DNA of 64,000 nt from JBCCEJ01 sp039030335 (GTDB taxonomy: Bacteria; Pseudomonadota; Gammaproteobacteria; HK1). How positions within the stretch are numbered: position 1 is the stretch's first letter; each line of letters opens with the position of its first letter. Of the stretch, positions 16,204-25,138 are shown in pieces. A program made the translations under genes and the position numbers. The stretch spans positions 53,969 to 117,968 of the forward strand of contig JBCCEJ010000008.1 of assembly GCA_039030335.1 (NCBI GenBank), read 5' to 3'. The notes under the pieces were generated by a model, which saw nothing but the letters and a program-made list of their open reading frames with translations, made no database searches and was not told where the DNA came from.

Positions 16204-17433
16204 CTAGCTCTCCGGAGCCAACACCACGCCCTCCTTGACCAGTGTCCGCAATTCGTCGTCACTGACGCCTGCTGCTGCCAGGATTTCAGCGGTGTGCTCG
16301 CCAGCCCGGGGTGGCTGACTGCGCACGTCGCCAATCGGATGATCCCCGATCTCGATCGGCAGTCGAGGCAATCGGGTCCAGATGTCCTCCTTCACTTCGA
16401 CATCCAGTAGCTGGCCGCTCTCCACCAGGTGGATGTCCTCGAACAGCTCGTCCGGACGCACGACCGGCGCGAACGGAATCCCAACCCGTTCCAGGATCTC
16501 GACCAGTTGCGCCTTCGTGTATCTCACGGCGATGTCCGCTACCAGCGGAAGCAAGGTTGGACGCTCTGCGACGCGGGCTTCGTTCGAGGCGTAGTCGGGA
16601 TTTTCGAGCAGGTCCTCGCGATCGAACTCACGGCAGAACCGTTGCCAGTGGTTATCACTCGTGATTCCGATGAAGACCTGATCATCGTCGGCCGTGGCAA
16701 ACGGCTCATAGACTCCCCACGCACCTTCCCGGGCTGGCATCGGCGGCGTGAGTCGACCGGTGACGGCCTGCCCGGCCATGTGCTGTCCCATCAGGAACGT
16801 GGTCGACTCGAACAGTGAAGACCGTACGATCTGCCCCTTCCCGGTTCGCTGCCGCTCCTGCAGGGCAGCCAGGATGCCTACCACCGCGAAGGTGCCTCCC
16901 ATGATGTCGATAACCGACGCACCGGCGCGAAGCGGCTGGCCTGGCGGGCCGGTCATGTAAGCGAGACCACCCATGAACTGCACGACCTCATCGAGCGCTG
17001 GCCGATGTTCGTACGGTCCGCTCAAAAAGCCTTTGAGCGCACAAAAGATGAGCCCGGGGTTGCGTTCCGCCAGCGTCGCATAACCGAGTTCAAGACGCTC
17101 CATGGTGCCGGGCGCGAAGTTCTCCATCACGACATCCGCGTCCGCGGCGAGTTCGATAAGCAGCTCGCGGCCGCGGGGGTGTTTGAGATCGATGGCAAGG
17201 CTGCGCTTGTTGCGGTTGAAGGTACCGAAGAATCCGGCCGCGAAGCCAGGTAGCCTACGCGTGCGATCGCCGGCCGGGGCCGGCTCAACCTTGATGACAT
17301 CGGCACCCATGTCGGCGAGCAGCAGCCCGGCCGTCGGCCCCATGATCGTGTGGCAGAGTTCGAGCACGCGAACGCCCGCAAGCGGCAACGCGGCACCGTC
17401 GGCTTCTTCCTTCGTTTGAGTCGTATCAGTCAT
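16204..17433 (-). CDS. CaiB/BaiF family (class III) CoA-transferase
   Basis: The 409-residue protein has the family start GVRVLELCHTIMGPTAGLLLADMGADVIKVEP. NRNKRSLAIDLKHPRGRELL and ENFAPGTMERLGLGY-like sequence follow, and then the probable catalytic Asp148 in HRPALDEVVQ. Class III transferases move CoA between carboxylic acids through a mixed anhydride on this aspartate. The start at 17433 has GGAGG upstream. A short frame upstream overlaps the start by eight bases, suggesting translational coupling if that frame is real. The gene would activate an acid for the thiolase, crotonase and dehydrogenase steps without ATP. Confidence 0.92.
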   Translation of the reverse strand: MTDTTQTKEEADGAALPLAGVRVLELCHTIMGPTAGLLLADMGADVIKVEPAPAGDRTRRLPGFAAGFFGTFNRNKRSLAIDLKHPRGRELLIELAADADVVMENFAPGTMERLELGYATLAERNPGLIFCALKGFLSGPYEHRPALDEVVQFMGGLAYMTGPPGQPLRAGASVIDIMGGTFAVVGILAALQERQRTGKGQIVRSSLFESTTFLMGQHMAGQAVTGRLTPPMPAREGAWGVYEPFATADDDQVFIGITSDNHWQRFCREFDREDLLENPDYASNEARVAERPTLLPLVADIAVRYTKAQLVEILERVGIPFAPVVRPDELFEDIHLVESGQLLDVEVKEDIWTRLPRLPIEIGDHPIGDVRSQPPRAGEHTAEILAAAGVSDDELRTLVKEGVVLAPES

Positions 17434-17668
17434 CGAGCCTCCAGGTTTGTGCACATCCAGCCGGCACTTCTTCGAGCGTCCTGACCAGGTCGCGGCGCGC
17501 GGCGTCCGGTGCCGCGGACAAACGCTCGCTAAAGCATAGCGAGATTCGAAACACCGCACTGACAGGCGTCATCGCCGCCCGCATCAGCGGCCAGGCTTCG
17601 TCCGGAACGTTGCAAACCAGGTCGAATCCAAACCTCGTCGCCACCGCCAACGAGCCGTCGCAGGTCAT
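17426..17668 (-). CDS. Short hypothetical frame upstream of the CaiB gene, possible decayed paralogue
   Basis: The 80-residue frame ends in a TGA that overlaps the CaiB start (ATGACTGA arrangement). Its middle part, VPDEAWPLM followed by AVFRISL, resembles LSDEAWPTM and CGFWRSL in the second half of the NIPSNAP-like protein encoded at 18371-18994 on the other strand. It has no Shine-Dalgarno and no recognised domain. It could be an inverted, truncated paralogue or a chance frame. Confidence 0.3.
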   Translation of the reverse strand: MTCDGSLAVATRFGFDLVCNVPDEAWPLMRAAMTPVSAVFRISLCFSERLSAAPDAARRDLVRTLEEVPAGCAQTWRLDD

Positions 17669-17759
17669 GAAATGAACCGCGCAGCCAGTATCCCCCGAAC
17701 GGGAACCCACGACCTGATGCTGCCATCATAACGGCCTGATCGTCCGGCAGCTGGCAGCC

Positions 17760-18371
17760 ATGCGCGCCACGCAGTATCTTGCCGGTCAGTTCATGCTTGA
17801 GGTCGATTCCGGGTTGAACACCACTGCGTCCACTATCACACCGACACTGGCCGACGGTTCGGCGCCCGGCGACGAAGCGGCCATTCTGGCGCGCCTGGCC
17901 GAACTCGGGATCAGGCACGAGACCCACCACCATGCACCCGTCTACACGGTTGACGAGGCCAAGGCCGAACGCGGTGAATTGCGAGGTAGCCACATCAAGA
18001 ACCTGTTCCTGCGGAACAAGAAGGGACGGATGTGGCTGGTCACCTGCCACGAAGACCTGCAGATCGATCTCAAGAGCCTTGGCGAACTGGTCGGCGCGGG
18101 ACGCTTCTCGTTTGCGAGCGCCGAGCGTCTGATGAAATACCTTGGCGTGATTCCCGGCGCGGTCACGCCGCTCGCCGTCTTCAACGACAAGGGTGGCGCA
18201 GTGCAGGTCATACTCGACGAAGCGATCCTCAATGACGCGGTAGTCAACGTGCACCCGCTGCACAATGCGGCCACAACGGCCATCACGCCAGACGATCTGC
18301 TGCGCTTTCTGGAAGCCCAGGACCACTCGCCCACGATCCTGGACATGACGCCATTTGAGAAGCCCGGCTAA
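17760..18371 (+). CDS. YbaK/ProX-type prolyl-tRNA editing deacylase (ProXp-like)
   Basis: The 203-residue protein is a free-standing aminoacyl-tRNA deacylase of the INS superfamily. Signs are the HAPVYTVDEA opening, GSHIKNLFLRNKKGRMWLVT with the conserved Lys, LGVIPGAVTPLAVFND, and VNVHPLHNAATTAI with the GVIPG and HP motifs. Such enzymes clear mischarged Ala-tRNAPro or similar. The N-terminal 35 residues are not conserved in the family, so the true start may be the ATG at 17793. It overlaps the next gene by one base (TAATG), showing co-translation. Confidence 0.88.
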   Translation: MRATQYLAGQFMLEVDSGLNTTASTITPTLADGSAPGDEAAILARLAELGIRHETHHHAPVYTVDEAKAERGELRGSHIKNLFLRNKKGRMWLVTCHEDLQIDLKSLGELVGAGRFSFASAERLMKYLGVIPGAVTPLAVFNDKGGAVQVILDEAILNDAVVNVHPLHNAATTAITPDDLLRFLEAQDHSPTILDMTPFEKPG

Positions 18372-18994
18372 TGCAGAACAGATATTTCGAATACTGCCGC
18401 TTCAAAGTGCCGCCGCGTGAGCTGCTGACGAATCCCGTCGGGGTACGCAACCGCTTCCGCGCACGCGCGGAAAGCTCCGGCGGCACGATGTTCGGGTGCT
18501 GGCGCAGCCTCGGCGGTCTCGGCATGTCCCGCGATGAAGGTATCGCCCTGTCGGCGTGGCCATCGGAGGACGCGGCGCGCGGCGCACCCGATCTGGTCGG
18601 CTCCGAACAGCACTTCCTGGAAGCCTCGGTGCGGCCGGTGACTGACGACCCGGTCGGCTATACCGGTACCTACGTCTTTCGCTGGTTCGATCTGAAAGCG
18701 CAGAACTGGGAGACCTTCCGGGATCTGTCGGACGAAGCCTGGCCGACCATGGAACGGGTGTTCGATGCCAACATCTGCGGGTTCTGGCGAAGCCTCGATG
18801 TGGAGGCACCCGAGTGCGCAGTGCTGCTGTTGACGCGCTACGCCGACCTGTCGCAGTGGGAAGCATCGCGCTGGTGGCACAAGCCGCAAACCGACGCCGA
18901 TGCAGCCATGTCGCGCTTCGATGCGCGCAACGATCTGACGGAGGGGTCAGTGGCCTATCCAGCGCAGGCAATCTTCGCCGGTGGGCCAGAGTAA
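18371..18994 (+). CDS. NIPSNAP-like protein with two related halves, function unknown
   Basis: The 207-residue protein has two similar halves. Both start with an aromatic strand (YFEYCRFKV; GTYVFRWFDL) and both contain a G-x-WRSL turn (GCWRSLGG; GFWRSLDV) followed by a hydrophobic strand (GIALSAWPS; AVLLLTRYA). This looks like a duplicated ferredoxin-like alpha/beta module as in NIPSNAP or ABM proteins, which often dimerise to form a barrel. No catalytic residues are recognisable. The ATG overlaps the stop of the deacylase gene by one base. Confidence 0.65.
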   Translation: MQNRYFEYCRFKVPPRELLTNPVGVRNRFRARAESSGGTMFGCWRSLGGLGMSRDEGIALSAWPSEDAARGAPDLVGSEQHFLEASVRPVTDDPVGYTGTYVFRWFDLKAQNWETFRDLSDEAWPTMERVFDANICGFWRSLDVEAPECAVLLLTRYADLSQWEASRWWHKPQTDADAAMSRFDARNDLTEGSVAYPAQAIFAGGPE

Positions 18995-19056
18995 CCAGTC
19001 CAGCGAGAGATTCTTCACCACGGCACCCGCGCCCCGCATCATCGGCGAAAAGCACA

Positions 19057-20265
19057 ATGCATCGATCCACGGCCGCAAGCGCCCGCGACGACGACACCGC
19101 GGCGCAACGCATCGAACACGCTGCACTCATCGAAGACGCTGCCGGTGTCCGTGTGCGTTTCGATGACGGCACAAGCTATCGGTTCCATGGGTTCTGGTTG
19201 CGCGACAACGCAGACGACCCGACACGGATTGATCCGGGCAACGGGCAGAAGCTCGTCACTATCCAGGCTCTGGATCTCGACCAGCGGCTAGCCGCCTGTG
19301 TCGTCGAGGCGCGTGGACAGACGCTCGCCGTGCAGTTCGCCGATTCGGCTCATGTAACCCATTTCGACGCCCAATGGCTCCGGACCCACGCCTACGACGT
19401 CGCATCCGATTTGACGTCGGGCTGGCTGCCGTCAGACATCGAACCCTGGGCCACGTGCCGTGACGAATTACTTCTCTCGACCGCGTGGAGCGATCTGATG
19501 GCAGGTGGCGACGCGCTTTGCAGCTGGCTCGGCACCGTCCGGCGTTTCGGCGTCGGCCGCGTGACTGATGGTCCGACGTACTCGGGATGCCTGCTGGACC
19601 TCGTCGAGCAGTTCGGCTTCGTGCGCGAAACCAACTACGGCAAATGGTTCGAGGTGCGAAGCGAAGCGGCGCCGGTCAATCTTGCGTATACCGCGAGCGG
19701 TCTGCAGGCCCACACGGACAATCCCTACCGCGATCCGCCACCGACGATGCAGCTTCTTTACTGCCTGGCAGATGCCGCCGACGGCGGCGAATCCGTCATC
19801 GTGGACGGATTCGCCGCGGCGCTGGAACTGCGTCGGCGTGATCCGGCCGCGTTCGAACTGCTGCGCCAGTACCGGGCGAGATTCGCCTACCGCGGCGCCG
19901 ATGGCGTGCAGCTGGAAGCGCAGCATGCCGTCATCGAAACCGCGACGGACGGCGAACTCTTGGCCGTTCACTTCAACAACCGATCGGCGGCTACCGTAAC
20001 GGATGTTCCGTACGACGACGTGCGCGACTGGTATCGTGCGCTCCAGCAGTTCGCAGACCTCGTCGACGAACCCGCCCGCCAGGTGGAGTTCAAGCTCCGA
20101 CCTGGCGACGGATTCCTGGTCGACAACACCCGGGTCTTGCATGCCCGCGCAGCTTTCAGGCAAAGCGGCGCGCGATGGCTCCAGGGTTGCTATCCGGATC
20201 GCGACGGACTGCTGTCGACCTGGCGGGTACTGCGGCACCGACTAGAGGAGCAAACGTCATCATGA
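19057..20265 (+). CDS. Gamma-butyrobetaine-dioxygenase-like Fe(II)/2-oxoglutarate enzyme
   Basis: The 402-residue protein has an N-terminal GBBH-type domain (FHGFWLRDNADDPTRI), followed by a TauD-like catalytic domain with His219-x-Asp221 (GLQAHTDNPYRDPPPTMQ), His362 (DNTRVLHARAAF) and Arg373. The PYRDPPP and FNNRSA motifs are typical of BBOX and trimethyllysine dioxygenase homologues. The zinc-binding cysteines of animal BBOX are not seen in the N-terminal part. The ATG at 19057 was chosen because the family begins here. Its stop overlaps the start of the tandem CMD gene by four bases (ATGA), so the two are probably made together. Carnitine synthesis would need further genes that are absent, so another substrate is possible. 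Confidence 0.88.
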   Translation: MHRSTAASARDDDTAAQRIEHAALIEDAAGVRVRFDDGTSYRFHGFWLRDNADDPTRIDPGNGQKLVTIQALDLDQRLAACVVEARGQTLAVQFADSAHVTHFDAQWLRTHAYDVASDLTSGWLPSDIEPWATCRDELLLSTAWSDLMAGGDALCSWLGTVRRFGVGRVTDGPTYSGCLLDLVEQFGFVRETNYGKWFEVRSEAAPVNLAYTASGLQAHTDNPYRDPPPTMQLLYCLADAADGGESVIVDGFAAALELRRRDPAAFELLRQYRARFAYRGADGVQLEAQHAVIETATDGELLAVHFNNRSAATVTDVPYDDVRDWYRALQQFADLVDEPARQVEFKLRPGDGFLVDNTRVLHARAAFRQSGARWLQGCYPDRDGLLSTWRVLRHRLEEQTSS

Positions 20266-21083
20266 AAAGGCACTCTGAGCGCCGTGCAGGCGGCATCGAT
20301 ACGCTGCGCACACTGTCGGGCGGCAGCTTTGATCCGGACCGCGCGGCACGCGCGATGGTCCGCCGCCACGGCGCACTCGGCACCTACGGCGTCGATCACA
20401 TTCTCGGGAATCTCTGGAATCGCCCGACCCTGTCGCGGCGCGACCGCAGCCTCATCGTCGTGACCTTTCTGACGACGATCGGGGCCACAGACGAGTTAGC
20501 CTTTCATATCGAAGGTGCGCTGAACCACGGCCTGACGCGCGACGAGGTCGAAGAGATCCTGTTGCAGGTAGCCGGCTACGCCGGGTTTCCGATGGCCATG
20601 GCCGCCAGCCGCATCGTCGACGCCGTGTGGCGCAAACTCGACGGCGTAGAGCGCCTGCCGGCGCGCCAGGAAGCCGAGTGCCTCGATGACGACGAGCGCT
20701 GGCGTCGGGCCAACGCCGTGCGCAGCGTCATGTGGGGCGGGCGCAACGCCGACGACCCGGAAGCCGATCGCGACGCCATCGTCGAGTATCTCGGCGGGGT
20801 TGGCGAGCAGGCTTTCGACTTCGCCTTTGGCGAGTTGTGGGCCAGGGACGCGCTGAGCAAACGGGACCGCAGTCTGGTGACAGTCGCGATCCTGGCCATT
20901 TCCCGGTGCACCGATGAGCTGAAGATTCATCTTCGCGTAGGTCTGAACCACGGCTGCACCCGGGCTGAACTCGAAGAGGTCATGGTGCAGTTGACCGGCT
21001 ACGGCGGATTCCCGAAAGCCGTCGAGGGCCTACGCACCGCGCGAGCGCTGTTCGCAAAGCTCGACGAGCGCGCCAGATCGTAG
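20262..21083 (+). CDS. Tandem two-domain carboxymuconolactone decarboxylase family protein
   Basis: The 273-residue protein contains two CMD domains. Domain one, about residues 40-115, reads LSRRDRSLIVVTFLTTIGATDELAFH then GALNHGLTRDEVEEILLQVAGYAGFPMA. Domain two, about residues 180-265, reads LSKRDRSLVTVAILAISRCTDELKIH then GLNHGCTRAELEEVMVQLTGYGGFPKA. A charged linker (ECLDDDERWRRANAV) joins them. No CxxC is present. AGAGGAG lies upstream and the start overlaps the dioxygenase stop. The covalent duplication mimics the oligomer that single CMD proteins form. Substrate unknown. Confidence 0.88.
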   Translation: MKRHSERRAGGIDTLRTLSGGSFDPDRAARAMVRRHGALGTYGVDHILGNLWNRPTLSRRDRSLIVVTFLTTIGATDELAFHIEGALNHGLTRDEVEEILLQVAGYAGFPMAMAASRIVDAVWRKLDGVERLPARQEAECLDDDERWRRANAVRSVMWGGRNADDPEADRDAIVEYLGGVGEQAFDFAFGELWARDALSKRDRSLVTVAILAISRCTDELKIHLRVGLNHGCTRAELEEVMVQLTGYGGFPKAVEGLRTARALFAKLDERARS

Positions 21084-21103
21084 CGCGTGTACACGCCATC
21101 GCG

Positions 21104-22489
21104 TCAGCGCAATTCGCCCCGCGTCGGGCGTGATAGCGAAGCGAGTCGCAGGGTCAGCATGACGGCGGCGGCGGCGAGGCCGGCGACCAGTCCGACCCAG
21201 ACACCCGTACCGCCATAGTCGAGAAACAGAGCAGCCGCGAGCGCGGCCCCAAACCCGAGCCCCCAGTAAGCGCCCACGGCTAACAGCATCGGAATACGCG
21301 TGTCTTTGTACCCGCGCAGCGCGCCCATGGCGATGACCTGCGCGCCGTCCATTAACTGGAACAACGCAGCCAGAGCCAGGAACTTGACCGCAAACGCCAG
21401 CGCGACCGCGTTCGCGGGATCGGCAGGATCGAGGTAGAGCGCAGCGAGCTCTGGACCCAGCCACCAGAAACACGAGGCCGGCAACAGCGTAAAGACCGTG
21501 CCGCCGATCAGCGCCGTCCACGCGGCCCTGCGCGCCCCGACGTCATTCCTTGCACCTACCGCCAGACCAACTCTTACAGTGGCCGCCTGACTGATTCCGT
21601 AAGGCACCATGTAGGACACGGCCGTGCACTGTATCGCGACCGCGTGAGCGGCGAGTTGCTGCTCACCAAACCAGCCGAGCATGAAGGTCGAGGCCAGGAA
21701 CAGTCCCGCTTCCGCCATCACGGCACCTGAGATCGGCAAACCGAGGGCCAGCATCGCGGCGAGTTCCCGGCCATCCGGCAACCACCGGAATGCAGAATCG
21801 CGGTATCTGCCCATGTCGCGATCGCGGGCCACGAAGATTGCAAGCGCGATGAACGCAGCCCATTCCACGACGACGCTCGCAATCCCGGCACCGGTCAAGC
21901 CCAGCGCCGGCCAACCGTAGTGACCGAACATCAGCAGATAATTCAATGCTGCGTTCGCGACGATCGCGATAAGCGTGATCACCATGACCGGCTTTGGGCG
22001 CGAATGAGCCGCCAACAGATGGGCCAGCACAAGAATCCCGAACTGCGCCGGCAATCCCCACACGCGCGCGCTGAGATAGGTCTGCGTGCGCACCGTGACC
22101 TCGCTCGCCTGACCAAGCCAGCCGAGCACGACCGACGCGTTTAACAACACGGCGATGCCAGCGACTGACAGAATCAGCGCGATGACAAGACCCGTGCGCA
22201 CCAATGGCGCGATCTGCTCACGCCGCCCTGCGCCGAGCGCTTGCGCGATCATTGGTGCGACGGCCGCCAACAACCCGAGGCCCACCAGATACAAGAAGCC
22301 ATGCGTGTGAATGCCGAGAATGCCGGCAGCAACGGCGGCAGTACCGAGCCAGCCCATCATGACCACGTCAGTGGTGCTGATCGCGACTTCGGCCAGACCC
22401 GTCGCGACGATGGGACCGGCGAGCACCGTCAGCGCACGTGCTTCGTCGTACCATGGCGCAGGCGCCGGCTCTGTGCGGGTTGGGGTCAT
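21104..22489 (-). CDS. MATE-family multidrug/toxin efflux transporter
   Basis: The 461-residue inner-membrane protein has about 12 hydrophobic segments in two six-helix halves. NorM-type features are AGPIVATGLAEVAISTTDVVMMGWLG at the start and the related ALGLPISGAVMAEAGLFLASTFMLGW in the second half. It also has SYMVPYGISQAATVRVG and ALRGYKDTRIPM. It would export cations or drugs in exchange for Na+ or H+. Its start faces the DMT gene at 22608. It converges on the tandem CMD gene. Confidence 0.92.
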   Translation of the reverse strand: MTPTRTEPAPAPWYDEARALTVLAGPIVATGLAEVAISTTDVVMMGWLGTAAVAAGILGIHTHGFLYLVGLGLLAAVAPMIAQALGAGRREQIAPLVRTGLVIALILSVAGIAVLLNASVVLGWLGQASEVTVRTQTYLSARVWGLPAQFGILVLAHLLAAHSRPKPVMVITLIAIVANAALNYLLMFGHYGWPALGLTGAGIASVVVEWAAFIALAIFVARDRDMGRYRDSAFRWLPDGRELAAMLALGLPISGAVMAEAGLFLASTFMLGWFGEQQLAAHAVAIQCTAVSYMVPYGISQAATVRVGLAVGARNDVGARRAAWTALIGGTVFTLLPASCFWWLGPELAALYLDPADPANAVALAFAVKFLALAALFQLMDGAQVIAMGALRGYKDTRIPMLLAVGAYWGLGFGAALAAALFLDYGGTGVWVGLVAGLAAAAVMLTLRLASLSRPTRGELR

Positions 22490-22607
22490 CGGGAGTCCAG
22501 TCTGATCGCTGACCGTGTCAGCGCGGAGAAGGCAGGCGGTCGAACATCATCGTTGGAGGCGCGGCCAGGCCAGCGCCTGGCCGACTTCAGCAGCGGGCGG
22601 AACCGCC

Positions 22608-23552
22608 ATGAACAACAATCTGTTGGGGATTGTCAGCATCACCGCGGCGATGGTGATCATCTCGTTGCAAGACACGATGGTCAAACAGTTTCATGCGTCT
22701 TACGCACTGCATGAAATCATGGTCGTGAGAGCTGGCACGGCGCTCGCGTGCATTTTGGTCTTCGTGTGGATCGCCGGCGAGTTGCGGGCACTGAAGACCC
22801 GCAACTTTCCATACCTGATGCTGCGCGGCCTGATGCTCGTGATCGCCAACAGCTGCTTCTTTCTCGGCCTTGCGTCGATGCCTGTCGCACAAAATGTCGC
22901 GCTGTTCTTCATCGCGCCGATGCTGATAACCAGTGCGTCGGCGCTGATCCTGCGCGAGCCGGTCGGGCCGCGGCGCTGGACGGCGGTGGTCGTCGGGCTG
23001 CTCGGCGTTGTCGTGGTGTTACGCCCGGACGATGGGATCATCCGCTGGGAAGCGTTCCTGCCGATCATGGCGGCGAGTGCCTACGCGTGCATGCAGTTGA
23101 TGGCGCGGCGCATGGGAACCGTGGAAACCGCCGCGACGATGGTCGTGTATATGCAACTGACCCTGTTGAGCTTCAGTCTCATCGTGGGCCTGTTTGCCGG
23201 AGACGGCCGCTTCAGCGGCGGCGGTCACGTGTCAACCGAGTTCTTGCTCCGCGCGTGGCAGACACCGTCCCTTTCCGATCTCGCGCTGTGGATTCTGATG
23301 GGTATGCTGAACGTGGCCGGCGGCTATCTGATGACCCAGGCCTATCGCGTAGCCAATGCAGCGCTGGTCGCCCCGTTCGAATTCGTGGCGATCCCCTGCT
23401 CGGTGTGCTGGGGATTCGCGCTCTACGCGGAAATACCGGACCGCGGCGTACTGTTGGGCATTGCGTTGATTCTTGGCAGCGGGATGTATATCGGTCACCG
23501 CGAGCTGACTCTGGCGCGCGCGCGCAAAGGTGGCGATGCGGCGCCAACCTGA
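22608..23552 (+). CDS. EamA-family (DMT) transporter
   Basis: The 314-residue protein has ten predicted membrane helices in two EamA repeats: VIISLQDTMVKQFHASYALHEIMVVRA begins the first, and EAFLPIMAASAYACMQLMARRMG the second. ALVAPFEFVAIPCSVCWGFALYAEIPD matches the drug/metabolite exporter core. A four-residue NNNL start follows the ATG at 22608. Such proteins export metabolites such as amino acids or are of unknown specificity. It is divergent from the MATE gene, with a 118-bp shared gap. Confidence 0.9.
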   Translation: MNNNLLGIVSITAAMVIISLQDTMVKQFHASYALHEIMVVRAGTALACILVFVWIAGELRALKTRNFPYLMLRGLMLVIANSCFFLGLASMPVAQNVALFFIAPMLITSASALILREPVGPRRWTAVVVGLLGVVVVLRPDDGIIRWEAFLPIMAASAYACMQLMARRMGTVETAATMVVYMQLTLLSFSLIVGLFAGDGRFSGGGHVSTEFLLRAWQTPSLSDLALWILMGMLNVAGGYLMTQAYRVANAALVAPFEFVAIPCSVCWGFALYAEIPDRGVLLGIALILGSGMYIGHRELTLARARKGGDAAPT

Positions 23553-23647
23553 CGTCGTAGCGCGTGGACCATCAGCGGCTGGACGAGTGCCTCCCGGCCA
23601 TGCAGCGACCCGTTGGCGATGAGGTGTATCTCGGAGAGCATCGCCCG

Positions 23648-23977
23648 CTATTCGTCAGCGTAGGTCCCGGCTTCCGGGTCTATCAGCACGAATTCGCCTT
23701 CGACCTTCACCGGATAGACCTTCAGCGGCTCGTAGGCCGGAGGCGTGCGTACCGCGCCCGTGCGCACACAAAAGCGCGCCATATGTAGCGTGCAGACGAT
23801 TTCTCCGTCTTCGACATAGCCGTCGCAAAGCGACCAACGGTCGTGTGTGCAGGTGTCATCGACCGCAAAATACTCGTTATCGACCACACATACCGCGATC
23901 GGATCGCCATCCCACTCGTAGAGGAATGGCCGGTCCGGTTCGACCTCGGCCTTCGCGCAGGCCTGAACAAAGCCCAT
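23648..23977 (-). CDS. Rieske [2Fe-2S] ferredoxin
   Basis: The 109-residue protein has the Rieske ligands Cys43-x-His45 (CTHDRWSL) and Cys62-x2-His65 (CTLHMARF), with 16 residues between. The second loop has MARF instead of the common GWRF or GAKF. It is soluble, without a membrane anchor, like the ferredoxin components of aromatic-ring dioxygenases (BphF or NahAb type). No Rieske oxygenase alpha subunit or reductase is in the window, so its partner is elsewhere. It lies between a DMT exporter and an SMP-30 gene, on the opposite strand to both. Confidence 0.9.
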   Translation of the reverse strand: MGFVQACAKAEVEPDRPFLYEWDGDPIAVCVVDNEYFAVDDTCTHDRWSLCDGYVEDGEIVCTLHMARFCVRTGAVRTPPAYEPLKVYPVKVEGEFVLIDPEAGTYADE

Positions 23978-24049
23978 TTGAATCTATCCCAACCGATTGT
24001 CGACTCACGCTGCGGTAGCGGACGGCGCAGGCGCGTGCGTTCGCCATGA

Positions 24050-24187
24050 GAACATAGACAGATTGTTCGTCAGTGCGGGCGTGCGGTCCAGCGCAAAGCG
24101 ATACTCGACTACGACCCGGCCGAGACGATGCGGGTGGCGGAGCACGGCATGCGGGTCTGGCAGGATGCAGTTACCGATCTGCGGTGA
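24050..24187 (+). pseudogene. Possible start-less C-terminal fragment of a lost gene
   Basis: Forty-five codons are open from just after a TGA at 24047-24049 to a TGA at 24185-24187, with protein-like composition (KAILDYDPAETMRVAEHGM, then RVWQDAVTDLR). The frame has no ATG, GTG or TTG that would give more than about 20 residues. It looks like the last part of a helical enzyme whose 5' portion has been lost. No family is recognised, and a chance frame remains possible. Confidence 0.25.
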
Positions 24188-24243
24188 ACCCGGGGGTTCG
24201 GGTAACCTGTGCGCTTCGCTGCGACGTTAGATGAGGAACCGCA

Positions 24244-25092
24244 ATGGATGCGCTTGCGAGTGGTTACGGCCTGATCGAAGGGCCGGTGTGGGATGACGAC
24301 CGGGGACTGCTGTTCGCTGACGTCATGAACGGCGGGGTGCGGGCGCTCGACAGTGCGGGCAACGTGGCCGATATCGTGCCAAAACGCCGCGGCATCGGCG
24401 GCATGGCGCTTCACGCGGACGGCGGACTGATCCTGGGTGGGCGAGAGATCATCTGGCAGCCCACGGGAGACGCCGACGCCACTACGCTGCTCGACAATTC
24501 CGTGACCGATGAGGCGATAGGGTTCAACGATCTGACGACGGATGAAGACGGCCGCATCTGGGTCGGGTCGCTCGCGTTCCGCGTCTTCGCCGGTGAACCG
24601 TTGCGCCCCGGCCACCTGCACGTTATCGACCTGGACGGAACCATTCACACCGTCTCAGACGACGTCACGCTGACGAACGGACTCGGTTTCTCGCCAGATG
24701 GACGGACCCTGTACCACAGCGATTCGCGGCGCAACACGGTACGCGCCTACGACGTCACCGGGCCCACCAGCGTGTCGCCATGGCGTGCCTTCGCGACGAT
24801 AGAAGGAGGCATTCCGGACGGCCTGGCCGTGGCCGAGGACGGCTCGGTGTGGGTCGCCATCGCAGACGGCGGCCGAGTTGCCGTATTCAATCCGGACGGC
24901 TCGCTGCGCGAGAATATTGCCGTCCCGCTGCCGATGGTGACGAGCGTTTGCTTTGGCGGGGACGGCTTGCGAGACCTGTACATCGTGACCGGCTCACGCG
25001 GCGGTCCGCACGACAACTGCGGTTCTGTATATCGACTGCCGGCCGATGTCGCCGGGCTACCGCTCCCGCCATGTCGGGTCCGCCCCAGTTGA
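24244..25092 (+). CDS. SMP-30/gluconolactonase/LRE-family lactonase
   Basis: The 282-residue protein is a six-bladed beta-propeller of the SMP-30 family. The divalent-metal ligands expected are visible as Glu12 (IEGPVW), the Asn in GFNDLTTDEDGRIWVGS, the Asn in TNGLGFSPDGRTLY and the Asp in GIPDGLAVAEDGSVWVA. There is no signal peptide, so it acts in the cytoplasm on a sugar or other aldonolactone. An AGGAA sits upstream. It is followed 46 bp later by the pyroglutamyl peptidase gene on the same strand. Confidence 0.9.
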   Translation: MDALASGYGLIEGPVWDDDRGLLFADVMNGGVRALDSAGNVADIVPKRRGIGGMALHADGGLILGGREIIWQPTGDADATTLLDNSVTDEAIGFNDLTTDEDGRIWVGSLAFRVFAGEPLRPGHLHVIDLDGTIHTVSDDVTLTNGLGFSPDGRTLYHSDSRRNTVRAYDVTGPTSVSPWRAFATIEGGIPDGLAVAEDGSVWVAIADGGRVAVFNPDGSLRENIAVPLPMVTSVCFGGDGLRDLYIVTGSRGGPHDNCGSVYRLPADVAGLPLPPCRVRPS

Positions 25093-25138
25093 GCATTCCC
25101 GCTGGTCCACGACCCGGTAGCACAGTGGCCTGTCGCAC

